From the NCBI RefSeq assembly GCF_040183065.1, contig NC_091121.1, positions 38,281,287-38,345,286 of the forward strand: a stretch of DNA of 64,000 nt, in the 5' to 3' direction. Shown piece by piece: positions 1-12,839 of the stretch (within the stretch, counting starts at the first letter, position 1; every line of letters starts with the position of its first letter). Made by a program: the position numbers and the translations under genes. This DNA is from Periplaneta americana (Eukaryota; Arthropoda; Insecta; Blattodea; Blattidae). The notes under the pieces were generated by a model. It saw only the letters and a program-made list of their open reading frames with translations, made no database searches and was not told the origin of the DNA.

Positions 1-442
1 ACTGACAAACTGCTGCAAATTTTGCAGCGCCTGGAAACTCTGGATTCACGGCAAGGGGCAGCAGGGAGGAGGGGTAAAATTAACGCGCAAAGCATCCGAG
101 ACGAGACTGGCAGCTCCAGGGGAGGAAGTGGCTTCACCCTATAGTCCTTGACTCTGGTTTCGCTCTGACAGCACCAGGGGAGGAAGTGACTTCACTAACG
201 ATTGCGTGCATGTCATTGAGAGCGAAATTTTAAAAAAAAATTCGACCGCTAAATAGAGACTGCATAACAAATGTTTTTCACAACATAAAACGAGACAAGA
301 ACCACAAATGTCTGGGGGTGCTGCAGCTCCGCAGCCCCTCTTCGAAAGCCGCCCCTGGTCACCGACAATACCACCACCAGAGTGCTGCATTGGAGTTAAA
401 TCGCTCGCTTGAACTCGGTCGAATGTCGCACCCTCGAGTGAG
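1..442. other. No gene seen
   Basis: No convincing coding region. An imperfect direct repeat sits at about 112-139 and 167-195 (shared core CCAGGGGAGGAAGTG). Short open frames here have no family resemblance. Confidence 0.4.
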
Positions 443-452
443 ATAAGATCGA

Positions 453-686
453 ATGTTAAAAATGTTATGTTTTATTTAACGACGCTCGCAACTGCAGAGG
501 TTATATCAGCGTCGCCGGATGTGCCGGAATTTTGTCCCGCAGGAGTTCTTTTACATGCCAGTAAATCTACCGACATGAGCCTGTCGCATTTAAGCACACT
601 TAAATGCCATCGACCTGGCCCGGGATCGAACCCGCAACCTTGGGCATAGAAGGCCAGCGCTATACCAACTTGCCAACCAGGTCGAC
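453..686 (-). mobile_element. tRNA-derived SINE, family G copy 1
   Basis: The element runs on the minus strand. Its head (right end) has a tRNA-like Pol III promoter with B box GGTTCGATCCC, and its tail ends in GTTAAATAAAACATAACAT-like sequence. It is flanked by a 10-bp target-site duplication, ATAAGATCGA, at 443-452 and 687-696. Three further copies lie at 50129, 51130 and 62736. The open frames that cross it are by-products of the SINE, not genes. Confidence 0.88.
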
Positions 687-696
687 ATAAGATCGA

Positions 697-1974
697 TCGT
701 GATACGCTCGTAATAAATAGAAGCACAGTACAAGGTCATCTCACTGACATGTCTTATCTTGTATGGAAGGCGACAGATAAGATACACTTACGTTTTGCTC
801 AAATGGTAAAAATAAGGCTTTATTTTCTGCGTTTATGACAAACGTCTAATGCAGCAATCTAATGGAACGTACGAAAACATTAACATGAAGTTATAAATAA
901 AATAGTATGAAAAACTTCGATATACAGTTATTATTGTTAATTAATAATTATTCTATATTTGATTTATCACATAATATAATATACTAGGTCCATACATAGT
1001 GTTCCGCCTATATACTGCGACAATGTAGAAACGTTTTACAAAATATTATTGATATAGCAGTAGATTAATAACAATATTAGTACAGAGATAACGTCACACA
1101 AAATATAATAAAACGAATAATCATGCTGCACAACTGTTACAGACGCAAAGATTGATACACTATTAGAGATTATTTTTATTACTAGAAAACTTGATACGGT
1201 TCTTGCATTATCGTGATTGTGTTCTCCGTTTGTAATAATTACATTTACACCCAATAACATCTATCAGTTGTGGCAAAAACAAAATCACTCCTGTATGGAA
1301 AAAGAAAAACATTTACCTACAACATGTATAAGATATATCTTAAAGCAGGTTTTATAGTTGTACTATGGAGAGGTTAGTTAAACACTGCATAGTTTTGAAA
1401 TGATAAACATCTATGATGTTACTACACAGTTCATCATTGTAACAAGAACGAATGTCTAACGCTCGGCTTACACCGTTAGAGGATTTATCGCTCGCGACAA
1501 TTTTACCCATCATGCATGTGCGCTACCTATCGGATTATGCTATGAACTACTTGGCGCTCGAGCGAAAACGTCCGATGCAGACCTCTGACAACCACTGTTT
1601 GTCTTCAGTAGTTGAATGAGACACAGAAATATACCGCAAACTTTTCTTACCCGTTAGAATGTATATGTGATTACTACTGATTACTAGGGATCGAACCTTA
1701 TACACCAAGTTACTGGTGACAGCTACATAGCATGACGTTACTGCACAAGAACTGTCACAGTACAACACAACACAAGCAGACGGAGTTCGAGTCCATGCAG
1801 ATCAGAACGTGCGTTCACTACATTAACTTCGATGGTAAAGTATCGCATCGCTTTCTGTTGTATGTAGCTTCATCGCCGACGCTGGTGAAAACAGTTAAAA
1901 AAGCTCGTAACATTCAAGTATTGCGAAACGTGTAGACGAATTTGGCAGTCAACATTTTTCAGCAAAAGTTGACA
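697..1974. other. No gene seen
   Basis: AT-rich sequence with only short, unsupported open frames. I see no repeat shared with the rest of the window. Confidence 0.4.
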
Positions 1975-2024
1975 ACTTACTTACTTACAAATGGTTTTTA
2001 AGGAACTCGGAGGTTCACTGCCTA
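1975..2024 (-). mobile_element. LINE family D, 50-bp 3' end scrap
   Basis: Reads on the minus strand as the last codons of the family D LINE (AACCTCCGAGTTCCTTAAA), followed by the short spacer and GTAAGTAAGTAAG tail seen in every other copy. It is severely 5'-truncated. A hAT element begins 15 bases to its right. Confidence 0.75.
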
Positions 2025-2038
2025 CAAATTCCTTAGAA

Positions 2039-3224
2039 CAGCGTTTCTCAAACTATGGTCCGCAGACCACCTGTGGTCCTCGAGGTCTGCCCTTGTGGTC
2101 CTTCAAAAAAGGCAGAAGAAAAATAAAATTCAAACGAATTGCGTATCATTCTACAGCTGAAAATCTCAGAGTTTGGAAATGACACATGGCAATCGCCTTT
2201 CACTTTTTCTCCCAGTACTGACATTTTATGAAATTTATTACCCTATCCGTCTACGGACTTCCCACTCTACTCTCAACAACAAAAGAGGGATTTAAAGCAC
2301 TATGAACGTGGTATTTCTCACCATCTTTTCCCTGCACATCTGGCGCCGCACCTGTAACCCAGCCAGGGACCACCCGAATTCATAACAGAGGACCGAAACT
2401 TTTCATGTATTATGACTTTCTTAACAGTTTCACCGACACCCAGTCTGTACATTGAAATGGTCACGTACTGTACATCGTACACCAATAATACAACTCTGAG
2501 GTCACAATTTGAAACTTATTTTCCAAGTAAATATGACGAATTTTCATGGGTTCGTGATCACTTTCTTTGCGATATTGAAACTAACTTTCATTGAGTGAAA
2601 GAGGACAGTTGAACTGTCGAATGAGAACGGACTTCAAATGAAATTCTAGGAGGAAGATATGGTTAATTTCTGGACCTCATTACAAGTGAAAAGAGAATAC
2701 AGTGAACTCTACAATGGTGCTTTATAGATTATAAATCAGTTTGTTTCTACGTATCTGTATGAGAAAATATTTTCATCACTAACTCTAATGAAAACAAAGT
2801 AGGCTACGGAAATAGACTCGATGTATATGACGATTTCCGACTTAAGCTCACCACCATAGTTCAAATATAGAATAACTGTGCAAGAATCAGCAGGCTTATC
2901 CATCTCATTAATTTGAGTACAAACATTTGTTTTATTTTTAGTTAATAAATTAAAGATTATCCAAACTCTAATAGCCTTATTAAAGAAACAAAAATGAATT
3001 TTCTTCTATTAACATTAGCTTAATTAGTTAATACTGATATAAAATTAATTTAATTTCATTGATTAATTCTATTTTAAAATATAAGTAGGCCTATATACTG
3101 GTATTAAAATATGCTACAAAAATGATTAAATTTGCTTTCGAAGGGAGCAAGAGTAAGGTGGTCCGCGGAACTGTTCTGACTTAAAAAAAGTGGTCCCCAC
3201 TTCAAGAAAGTTTGAGAAACGCTG
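2039..3224 (+). mobile_element. hAT transposon, family E copy 1
   Basis: The left end, CAGCGTTTCTCAAACTATGG, and the right end, whose complement begins CAGCGTTTCTCAAACTTTC, form terminal inverted repeats. The flanks are near-identical octamers, CCTTAGAA at 2031-2038 and CTTTAGAA at 3225-3232. An 8-bp target duplication and a CAG... terminus are typical of hAT elements. Copy 2 at 42822-44397 shares both ends with it. The interior keeps only transposase scraps, so this copy is non-autonomous. Confidence 0.85.
2412..2905 (+). pseudogene. hAT transposase C-terminal remnant (in E1)
   Basis: A 60-codon frame from 2412 reads like the region before the hAT dimerisation domain (LRSQFETYFPSKYDEFSWV). 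Further on, around 2745-2905, there are YLYEKIFSSLTLMKTK, which resembles the family's YLCEQxFSxLxxIKxK block, and CARISRLIHLIN. The frame shifts between these pieces, so this is a dead fragment. In ZBED/SCAND3-like hAT proteins these blocks form the C-terminal part that mediates dimerisation. Assignment rests on motif order by eye. Confidence 0.5.
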
Positions 3225-3232
3225 CTTTAGAA

Positions 3233-3640
3233 TGATAGGTAATTTCGAAGCGAAGGTCGCTCTTCCTCCTTCACCAGATCTAAACTAAACAAACCTATCT
3301 TAATCTCACGTAGTTTAGTTTCGGTTTGGATTGGTGAGGAAGGGAGAACGAAGTTTCTTTAAAAATTAACAAAGACAGGAAAATGGACTGAATATAAATC
3401 TCTTTAAGACCAGAGTAAAAATCTAGCTACAAGTTTATACTTTGTAATTTTAATACAGAAATAACTTAACACTAATTCTTATGCACGAACTTACAGAATG
3501 ATTTCATTGCAGATATGAAATGAGAGCCCCCAGATTTCTATTTACTCGTACGCCTTCTTCACTTGATGTTTTATCTACACCACGAGGTAACATTAATACG
3601 TAGATGGGCGACCTTCACTGTGCGGCAGCAGCAAGCAAAC
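3233..3640. other. No gene seen
   Basis: Nothing recognisable between the hAT E1 element and the next hAT remnant. Confidence 0.35.
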
Positions 3641-3899
3641 TGACCTGTTGAGGAGTGGACTCTTCGAATTCGCGGCGCATCATTGTTAAAAGCGATCACC
3701 TTTACAAATACCTACAGCAGCCGCGGCGAAAATGCGACTCACGAGCACATTGTGGCTCGCAGTGCTTTTCTCTCGCTTCCTACCTACAACCCCCACCCTC
3801 TCACTCACTGGAGTCAAACTCCGTTCTATTTGTATTTGTCTCGGACATGCGAGTGGCGTATCGTCGCAATATCTCTCTCGAAACCATGTACCTCTATAA

Positions 3900-4067
3900 A
3901 AAACGAAAGTTTCAAGTAGGATGGGAGGATGCATTCTTTTGCTTACAATATGATGAAAATATTAAATGTATGATTTGTTCACAAATATTACTAGGAAAAC
4001 GGTTGTATAACATAAAACGGTATTATAAGTTACTACATGTTACTGATGAAACGTTAAAAGGTTAAGT

Positions 4068-4111
<44 letters not shown>

Positions 4112-4454
4112 CATCATTATCATCTCTGTACGTCCATTCTTTTACAGCAGATGTACGAATAATGCGGTTAGATTTTCAATTTAAACTCACAGATTTACAA
4201 TGTGACGTTAAATGAAAGCTAGATGTAAGGACTTGACAGATACTGAACTTTTCAAATCTTTGGAAAAAAATAAATATTTGAAGCTTCGTTCTTTCGCTTG
4301 CTCTGTTGAAGCCATGTTCGCTGTAACTTACGTTTGTGAAAAATTATTTTCAACAATGAAAATAGTAAAAATCAAATTTAGATCACGACTGACAGACAAA
4401 TACTTTCGTGCTCAACTACGATTGGCAGTAAGTGACATAATTCGTGATTTTTAA
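3900..4454 (+). pseudogene. hAT transposase, BED finger joined to C-terminus
   Basis: Two ends of a GTF2IRD2/ZBED-like hAT transposase lie close together with the middle missing. 3900-4065 encodes KRKFQVGWEDAFFCLQYDEN and then CMICSQ with a later H, which fits a BED-type zinc finger (W-E-D...C-x2-C...H). 4212-4454 encodes the dimerisation block, VTYVCEKLFSTMKIVKIKFR then SRLTDKYFRAQLRLAVSD, ending in a stop. An ATT microsatellite lies at the junction. It is an internal-deletion derivative and not a host gene. I did not find confident termini. Confidence 0.65.
4069..4110. repeat. (ATT)n microsatellite
   Basis: About 14 uninterrupted ATT units, then imperfect ATC/ATT units, at the internal-deletion point of the hAT remnant. 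Confidence 0.95.
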
Positions 4455-4469
4455 ACTTTGTCGCAGAGA

Positions 4470-4792
4470 TATTCTGAAGACAGTTAATTTTAGGTTGTGA
4501 TAATGTGTCCTATGTTTTCTTGCTCATTTCTTTCTTCGTTACACGTCTTAAACATTAACTTCCCCTTCGGTTGTCCGCCTCCCTCCATAGATGCTATGCA
4601 CCTTGCAGCTTACACAGTGGCTCGGTGCACCATGGCCTTTTCGCCACGGCTGACCTACACTATTCCTTCGGACCAAGATAATAAAAAAGATGACATACAC
4701 AATCATACGAGAATTAGGATAAATAAATGCAATTTTCTGTAAGGTTTAAGTGTGTCTAATGAACAGAATGAAATAAGCTACGAATAACAATC

Positions 4793-4864
<72 letters not shown>

Positions 4865-5024
4865 TGTTAAATCAGAATTGTTGAACATCTTTGCCCAGTA
4901 TCAAACATCAAAATTGTAAACTTATATGAGAAAACTTGTGATCATTTTTTTCAATACCATTTCAAATACAGAAAAAGTGACAGGGAATTTGATGAAATTG
5001 CTATGATTGCGCCTAAAGTTTATA
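4470..5024. repeat. (AAT)n microsatellite in otherwise blank sequence
   Basis: An uninterrupted AAT tract spans about 4795-4863. The rest of the stretch shows no gene or shared repeat. Confidence 0.85.
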
Positions 5025-6135
5025 CAGAGACATCACTTTATTTTTTCTAACATTTCTAATATTAACCTGGCTATACCTTTCAATCAACAGTTAAGAACCG
5101 AAAACATCGTTTGCTACCCCCTTCCACGACTGGAGCTCGATGGTACTGGCGTAAAACACAATCACTTTACTAGGAGGGAAGAAAAGTAGTTCGTCCATTT
5201 ACGTAAAGTAGGAAATATTTTGAGTTTGATAATTTTCATTAGGTTTTTGTTTAATCAAAATACAGTACAGTATTAGCAATGAGTGTTTTTACTCACGAAC
5301 TGAGCTGTCCATGCGGACGTATTCATTATGCAGTGTATATTATACTGTCTACAGAACATTAGCGTACACTATAGAGAATGAAGTTAAATTGAAAAATAAT
5401 CATAATATGGATATTTAAACAAATATTTGAAAATGGTGGCCATTGGTTTCGATACAGGTTTCAGTTCTAATGTGCATATTATCGCACTATAGACGATTGC
5501 ACCTAATTCCAATTACCAGTTTCGTCCTTCGTACTAGTAACTCATGTTGAAATAATTCTGTACCTACTCTATAAGAGTATCTTACGTACTACTGTAAGTT
5601 AAATCTTCACTTCTACCCGATCCGAAACGATAAAATTACTCAGACATGCTATCTACCTCCGTCCAAGTTGTTATGTCGCAGGGTCGTAGAAAGGGGGGAA
5701 ATGACGTGATAGTTAATTACTTAACGAAGCCCTTTTATTTAAATTATTTTAAACAGTTGTATAATATTACGTAGACGTCCAATTCCTAACAGAAATTAAT
5801 GTCCTCAAAAAAAAAAAAAGCGAAGACAGCCCAGCCACTAGTCATTATAGAGAGGCGAATTGAAGCTGGTGGGGGAAACCGGGATGCGACGTAGGCAAAT
5901 GGACGACAGTACCTGTGAGAAAATGATTCATTACTGGAAGCTCTTTCGTCACTGGAAAAGGCGAACATATTTTTGGAATGTACTGTTTATTATGATCGTA
6001 AGGCTACTATAACTGTATATGCGGTGTTGGATCTGTGTGGAGGACAGTTGAACTTCATTAGAAGGGGTGGGAGTGAAGTACATTAAAAAACTCAGGTACA
6101 ATAAAAATTGAAGTAAAAATAAAATGATGTCCCTG
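5025..6135 (+). mobile_element. TIR transposon family A, copy 1
   Basis: The left end CAGAGACATCACTTTATTTT and the right end ...AAATAAAATGATGTCCCTG are inverted repeats with TA on both outer sides, suggesting a TA-inserting superfamily. Three more copies (23960, 26122 and, inverted, 32875) align over their full length of about 1.1 kb. No transposase frame is visible in any of them, so the family looks non-autonomous. Confidence 0.85.
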
Positions 6136-6499
6136 TACAAGAATGAAAGTATTGTCTAATGAATGGAATGACATATGCTATAAATAGCAGTCAATCCTAT
6201 AAAGTTATTAACAATAATGCATTAAAGCAGAGAGGACAAGACGTAACTGAATTTTAGCCACAGACAATAATCAACAATTAACTGGTATGCTGTATATAAG
6301 CACATGAGAATATGCCACAAATATTATTTTTGGAATGCCAAGCTTGCATAAATTTTCTAAAGTTACGCATGCATTATGCACGCGTCTTTTCGCGTACTTG
6401 TCGAAGCACAGCTGAATAAAATTATTTTCTAAATATATTGTAACCCCTCATGGATTGTAATAAAATCTTCCAAGGAGGTTATGTGTATAGTAATGGCAT
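6136..6499. other. No gene seen
   Basis: No coding frame of note and no shared repeat. Confidence 0.35.
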
Positions 6500-6682
6500 A
6501 GTCTAGTATAGCCTACACAGACACGAAGCTTGAGTTGTTGTGGGTACTAGGAACAATAGACTGTGCCGGCACTATTTCACATTGTCTGTAATGGGGCGAT
6601 AGTAGCGACGCTAGTGGTTAGCAACTGTCTAGGGATGCATATTTCCTACATATTGAGCTTCGTGATATTATATACTAGTCGT
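6500..6682 (+). mobile_element. MITE family C, copy 1 (decayed ends)
   Basis: About 180 bp, including CACGAAGCTTGAGTTGTTG, GAACAATAGACTGTGCCGGC and TATACTAGTC near the right end. It matches, in opposite orientation, the copies at 27977, 35739 and 60548, whose ends are CACAGTCTA...TAGACTGTG. The termini here have drifted. Confidence 0.75.
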
Positions 6683-7158
6683 GGTAATGGTCTAGTTCAC
6701 ATTGTTGATTTTATCGGATATGACGTAAGCATCTCCATAACAACTGAAATCAAATAAAGTCAGTGTAATTTCCATTCCAGAAGATACTTTCATTTTTTCT
6801 ATTATTAGACTTTCGGACCTACACGTAAGAAAATAGCAATTAAATAATTACTAACATTTATTATTTTTGTTTGTTATAAATCGCTATAACATTATGCATA
6901 TATGTACAGTGAGGCATGTAACTGTTAAGCGGGTGAAAATATTTCAATATCTGTAACACGATTTCATTAGAGGTTATAGTTTCAATTCCTTCTCAATATA
7001 GATGCATAATGTTGAAACAGAAAAGCGAAGCGAATATCTCAACATATAACACAAAACTTTCGGCTCGAAGCATGCGCAGTGTGGCATTCTTTGACTTAGA
7101 AAAATTCGAATCGCTCAACTATTACGCCCCTCATTGTACCTAGGTACTTTCTTATTCA
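6683..7158. other. No gene seen
   Basis: AT-rich sequence with no supported feature. Confidence 0.35.
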
Positions 7159-7866
7159 AATATTTTGTGCGAGATCGTGTGTATTTGCTTGGTTTCCGCA
7201 CAAAACCAATCCGCGGAAAGTCTAAAATTCCACATTCAGTATTCCCAACCAAACACACATAACAGTTTCCCTCTTCTTACCGCTTAAGCGACATATTGAT
7301 TTTACTGCTTTAGGCTTTTAACATATTATTTTTAGAGACGTTCAATATAGTAATAATTATAAATTGGAAACTTACCACTGCAATTTCACCTAAATTGCAC
7401 TGTTAATTATTGTTTTTAAATATTTGCAAAAATTAAGTAAACTCTACAACTCCACTAAAGTCTGCATTCGTGATGCAAGTAACATTAAGGAAGCCGTGAA
7501 AAATCAACAAGATTCCAGACTCATCACAGACTGGGGGGGAAAAAAAGACAGACGTATATCACGGCCTGCTGGAGTATAGTAAACACAGAAAACATTTTAA
7601 AGCAACAATGTTGAAGATAGATATTTTTGTTTTACAAATTTGCCGTCATTGAACAGAAACCAAGATGGAGATTTCATTGCAACTAACTAGAAATTTCTCT
7701 TTCTGGTATGTAATAAACGATCTTCGCACAAAATAATGTACGATACACGAGCGGTATGTTTTCTTTCAATTCTCGGAAATTAAAAAAGCTCAACTACGTT
7801 TCGCTTTTTCAAACTTTTCCTCGAACATGAAAACTTCAACATACCGTTGTAACGCATATTAATAGT
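7159..7866. repeat. Dispersed repeat family B, copy 1
   Basis: About 700 bp aligning almost throughout with 20183-20897, from TATTTTGTGCGAGATCGTG to TTGTAACGCATATTA. Copy 2 sits inside a foldback element, so family B is mobile. I could not define terminal repeats or a coding frame, so the class is unknown. Confidence 0.8.
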
Positions 7867-8607
7867 CTATTATTGGCAATAAGCCATTACTTTGCACGTC
7901 AGTATATAAACAAATAGGCCTAAATTTCAACTAGGACTATTTGTACCATTTTTGCAAACGTTTACATAATAAATTGATAACAATACAAAGGAAAAAACTA
8001 CAAGTAGTGATTGGTGTACGAGAGAAATGTAATACAAAAATCTTAAGTGGTGTGTTAGAGTGTTTGTAATGTATCAAATAACTTGTTTCATGTGTGATTA
8101 TACTGAGATTGTATTGAATTACAATCAGATTCATTAGATCCACTTTGATTAGTATTAGATCAGATTATATCACGCTATATCCAATCAGATTAAATTATAT
8201 TAGATTACATATGTCACACTCTATCTGATTGGATTAGAACAAGCCATTAATTCATTGGTTACCTAACGATGCTGAATCTACTGCTAAGGTTATTAACGCT
8301 GATTTGGCCAAGAATTATATAACGGAAGATTTAATTGCATATTGGTGTAGCAATGAATTCCAGTTCCATATGTTACACAAGGGCCCTCAAAGTTGATCAA
8401 TTTGGCTACTTCTAACGTTATCTCTGATTAATTTTTTCCTCAATGTATAAGAATCCCTTATATGCAAATTTATTATATTAATTTTGTCTAAAATTTAGTA
8501 ATAAAATGTGATATTTTTTCTAAGTAGATTCGCAGACTTTAAGCACATTAGTGATATACATAGGAAGTTATATGGATTTTAAGGAAATATATAACTAAAG
8601 TGATAAC
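7867..8607. other. No gene; degenerate ATTAGATCAGATTA repeats
   Basis: 8135-8232 contains loosely repeated ATTAGATCAGATTA-like words. Nothing else is recognisable. Confidence 0.35.
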
Positions 8608-8961
<354 letters not shown>

Positions 8962-9089
8962 CTGGTAGAGATAAGGCCGTCAGGCCTTCTCTGCCCCTAT
9001 ACCAGGGGCCATGGTAATCAACCGATACGTATAAAGATCGTCCTAATCGATACACCACTGGAACAGATTATGAATTTTTACTATTTGGA

Positions 9090-9720
9090 AGTATATTTAG
9101 AAGTAAACAAAGACCAAGATATAAATAACGAAATTGATTGGAAAGGTTAAAAGAGAAACAATTTCAAAATTTTATCAAATGATGGCTGTCCCAATATTTA
9201 TATATGGTTTCAGGATGCTGGGTAACCACTAAAAGATACGAAAAAGAATTAAAGTGGCAGAACCGAGTCTTTTAAGACAACTGCCTGCATATAAATTAGC
9301 AGATAAAAAATAATTAATAAATAAATGAGAAAACTCAATATATTTCTGCTTGCCTAACGATCAAGAGTTGCGTTTGGCCTGATTACCTGATTGGGTTTTT
9401 TTTTTCTGATGTTTTCCCCAAACGTAAGACAATTGTCAGATAATCTATGGCGAATCCTCGGCCTCATCTCGTCAAATTCCATCCCGCTATCACCAATCTC
9501 ATAGATGCTAAAATATAACCTCGTAGTTGATACAGCATCGTTAAATAATCAAGTAAAAAAAAACGAGGCTCAGATGGGCGGACACGCGTGCCAGAAAGTC
9601 AGACAAGCAGTGGTTAAGGGCAGCGAAAGACAGAAGGAAGTGGGATGAACTAGTATAGAAACAACATAAAGGTCATTCCTATATAGGAGGCTTCAGCCCA
9701 GAGACGGGGAACTCGTATTG
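9090..9720 (+). pseudogene. Old LINE reverse-transcriptase 3' fragment, split by a SINE
   Basis: Around 9150-9290 broken frames read KETISKFYQMMAVPIFIYGF and, after a shift, GCWVTTKRYEKELKWQNRVF. This is the post-RT segment common to RTE-like and related LINEs (family pattern FY..MA.P.LLYGSE.W). After a SINE-like insert the C-terminal W..RA.DR..W pattern follows (QWLRAAKDRRKWDELV, about 9600-9650). Several frameshifts mark it as dead. Confidence 0.45.
9365..9558 (+). mobile_element. SINE body/tail (H-like)
   Basis: Starts near GATTACCTGATTGGG and ends TACAGCATCGTTAAATAATC plus an A-rich tail. The tail resembles the ends of SINE families H and G (GCGTCGTTAAATAA or GCGTCGTAAAATAA). No tRNA-like head is visible here, so the copy is probably 5'-truncated. 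It separates two parts of a LINE remnant. Confidence 0.55.
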
Positions 9721-10552
9721 TAAACAGAGCAGAAAGCATGAGTACCTACATACAACAGCAACTAAGGTAGCGGGAGAGGATAAACTCTCCGAGAGAGGTA
9801 CTTCCCCTTCTCTGCCTTAGCCATACCTGGGACACTAATGGCTCATTAATTCATTCCTCATTCATTTATTTATTCATTGGTGAAGTTGGTCTCATATGAG
9901 AATATACTGTTACTATTATTTACAGCAAATACTTAATATAAGCCTACTAATAATTATGGATGTTACTTCATGATGATTTAGGTGGTTAAAATGAATTGAT
10001 TTCAGTGAATATTTCGTAAAAAAAATCAAGCAAATTCGCGCATATTTCGCACCTTAAAGAAACTTAAAGAATTATAAAATACTGTAACATTTTTTTCTAA
10101 ATTATTATTGAAACAATCCCTTTGAAACTAACAGAAAATTGTTTGCATCATTAATTAAATTCATAATTAAATTTTATTCGGCTGCGAGGGGGTGACGGCA
10201 TGCGTTCTTGATCACAAGAAGGCAGTTGTTGCGGGAAAGAGAAATGACCGTTGTCTGCTTGCGCTGCTCCCTGAAAGTAGTCCCTGAAACTAGGCATACG
10301 TACTGTATGTAACGCTGAACGATTAAAAATGCAGAAATGTTCATGTATACTTCATAACGAAGGAAATTTTCACTTTTTCATTTGGAAGAAAGAGTCATTT
10401 TTCGTGCAAATTCTTCATGAAACCTGTAATTTTGTTGAAAATATCGTGATTATGAAGTAATTTCGTGAATTTATATCAATTTCGCTAAAATTCGGATATA
10501 TTTAACTTGATTTTGGACTTTCATTACGGAATTTTCATTTTAATTTATTCAA
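9721..10552. other. No gene seen
   Basis: A few GC-richer patches near 10185-10290, but no supported gene or shared repeat. Confidence 0.35.
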
Positions 10553-11150
10553 TTTATTTAACTAGCTAGCTAGTGAGTACAAATTAAAATTATAAAACAA
10601 AAATTTTACTAGCCACTACCGTAAGAGCCAGGCTCGTGTACGGTGTGGTCTTAGTCAATAATATAACATAAAATTTACAAGGACAGTTTACTAAATAAGT
10701 AACTTAATTCAAACCAATCAATAATACACAAGAGCAAAAAAGAGAAGAAAGAGAAAAAGAAAGAAAAAACATATTTAATATAAATTGATAATCAGATAGA
10801 AGCCAGTGATATTCAATAAAAACATGAATATAATCGATAGAAATAAAAGGTAAAAAATACACACATTTGTTAATATTATAATCACGAATAATTATATAAA
10901 TTTATTTTTTAAAAACTTCGATTTTAAAATATTTAAAATTTGGAAAATGGTTTGTAATGTTATTATAAAGTCTTGGGCCGAAACTAGCACCATGTTTAAG
11001 TGCTGCACTTGTATGACATTTAGGCTTAATTAATGGGAAAGTAGACTTTTGTCTTCAAGTATGATATTCATGTCGATTAGATTTAAGTTTTATTTGATTT
11101 CTGTGATAGTAAGTTAGTAAACTACGTATATTTATAAATTTCTTCAATAG
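10553..11150 (-). pseudogene. Jockey/CR1-like LINE C-terminal fragment
   Basis: On the minus strand from about 11145 to 10900 one frame reads FINIRSLLTYYHRNQIKL, SNRHEYHT, one in-frame stop, then PLIKPKCHTSAALKHGASFG and PRLYNNITNHFPNFKYFK, ending at a stop. The pattern R-H...T...(PK)...S....G..L-N-x-(L/I)-P is the C-terminus after the RT domain in Jockey/CR1-type LINEs. The sequence down to about 10553 would be its 3' UTR, ending in TTTA/ATTT repeats. Confidence 0.55.
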
Positions 11151-11447
11151 TTAATAGGCCTACTTTAAAATCTGTACAAATTAAATTTGTTGGGTAATCT
11201 ATATTTTTGGTTACACAAATTTTTATTAATCTTTTCCATGCACAAAATTAAGTTTAATAAGTTTTAACACATTTCGCGTACGTCTTTAATACCAAAAATC
11301 ACATCCCTACTAATCCCGTATATTAATGTACCACTAATTAATTTTTATCAATATATTAGGAGAAATTATATTATTGAATAGTTTAGTAGATTGATCGTGA
11401 TTAACTATATACACTGAAACACATTGTTTTATGAAACATTATGTATA
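11151..11447. other. No gene seen
   Basis: Nothing recognisable before the hAT element. Confidence 0.3.
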
Positions 11448-12129
11448 CTAATGATTAGGCAGTGGATGCGGGATGACTTAAGGAAAAGTGAAGTTGTTTC
11501 GTATCAGAGTATATGGCAAGTGCTGCGCCGTCCTCTTTTGTGTACCTGGCGAGTACAGTAGCGTACAAAACGAATGAACCCCGATCTGTTCATAGTAACA
11601 TTGCAACGCAGTTGTGCAGTATTTAGTACGCGTTGAATATGTTGTGCTGATCCATTCATATGGCAAAACGCTCAGAGATGCGAAATGCAATTAAGAAGTA
11701 TGAGAGTGACATTTTATGTATTAACGACGACAATATCGTGTGTAATGTATAGAGCGGTGCAGACGGAGCACATGACAGACAGAATGGCATCATAGCAAGG
11801 GTTCCGACCTTACTCGGCGTGTTCCCTGTGTGCAAGCGACGGTCATGCACACGATGTGTTGACGTACAGACGACACAATAGAAATGACACAGTTCCTTAA
11901 CGTTTCTACAATTAATTTTCTACAGATACTTTAGTAAGATTTCAAAATTGCAAAACTAATTAACCATTTCATCCTAAACAAATAATATACTGTATACATG
12001 TATGATTTCATACAGAACGCAAACAAAATCACTGTTTATTTGTAACGGGTTCATGTTATTCTATTCGCAAAAGCACTTGAAAAATTGTTTTTTGTTTTTC
12101 CTTTTCTTTACAATGAGTGTGATTTATTA

Positions 12130-12730
12130 ATGCACATGTGATACGTTATCAGATTTCTTGCAAATATTGTTACAATGCATAACAAGTGACATGTGTACGT
12201 TATTAACAGAAAACGATTGTCGTCTATCTGATAACATGGCTTTATATGTGGAGAAGCTTCTTTCTACGTCTGTTGAGACAACTGGGGCATACGTAAAATC
12301 CTGTAAAACATTTTTTTCAACTTCTGTTAGTTCTTCAAAGGAATCCTTATCTCCAGAAATACTGTCACTAATCTTTCAGAGTTTATAATATCCACCATTT
12401 TTTAAACTTATTTGTTATTTTCGCAGATATTATTTTACCAATTTTATCGTCTACTTGAGTCACTTTCTTCCAGATATTTCGCAGTAGGGAAATCTGATCA
12501 ACCAGTTTTGTACCAGACTTTTCTAAAGCTGTTATACAATCAGGAATAAACCCATAATTCGATTCAATGCATTCCAATTGTTTTATGCTTGAATCAATTA
12601 ACAAAAATATCACCATATTCGGAATTAAGTCTCTTAAACTTTGCCGAACGAATTTGCTCCGCCTTAGACATCGTAACACTAGAACCGAACTGTTCTTATG
12701 TTTCTTCAGTACTGACGTTTGCTTTACCAC
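12130..12730 (-). pseudogene. hAT transposase C-terminal half, reversed inside the hAT element
   Basis: The minus strand from 12730 reads a 115-codon frame with KFVRQSLRDLIPNMVIFLLI and IPDCITALEKSGTKLVDQIS, typical of the stretch before the hAT dimerisation domain. After a frame change near 12385 the dimerisation block itself follows: FTYAPVVSTDVERSFSTYK then AMLSDRRQSFSVNNVHMSL, and a stop. It opposes the transposase remnant at 12840-13239, so it came in as a separate piece or by inversion. No BED finger lies upstream on its strand. Confidence 0.65.
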
Positions 12731-12839
12731 GCTGTACCTACTGCTTGCAGCTATCCTGTGTACCGCAGAGTCAGTCCTCTGCAGGTAAACAAGGTGAATT
12801 TACAACCCTTGCCCTGTTGCCGGTGTGTCGAACAACTGC

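Noticed and set aside
467-726. Functional tRNA gene in the SINE head
   Set aside because: The tRNA-like promoter is followed by a SINE body and tail, has target duplications, and recurs as a dispersed family.
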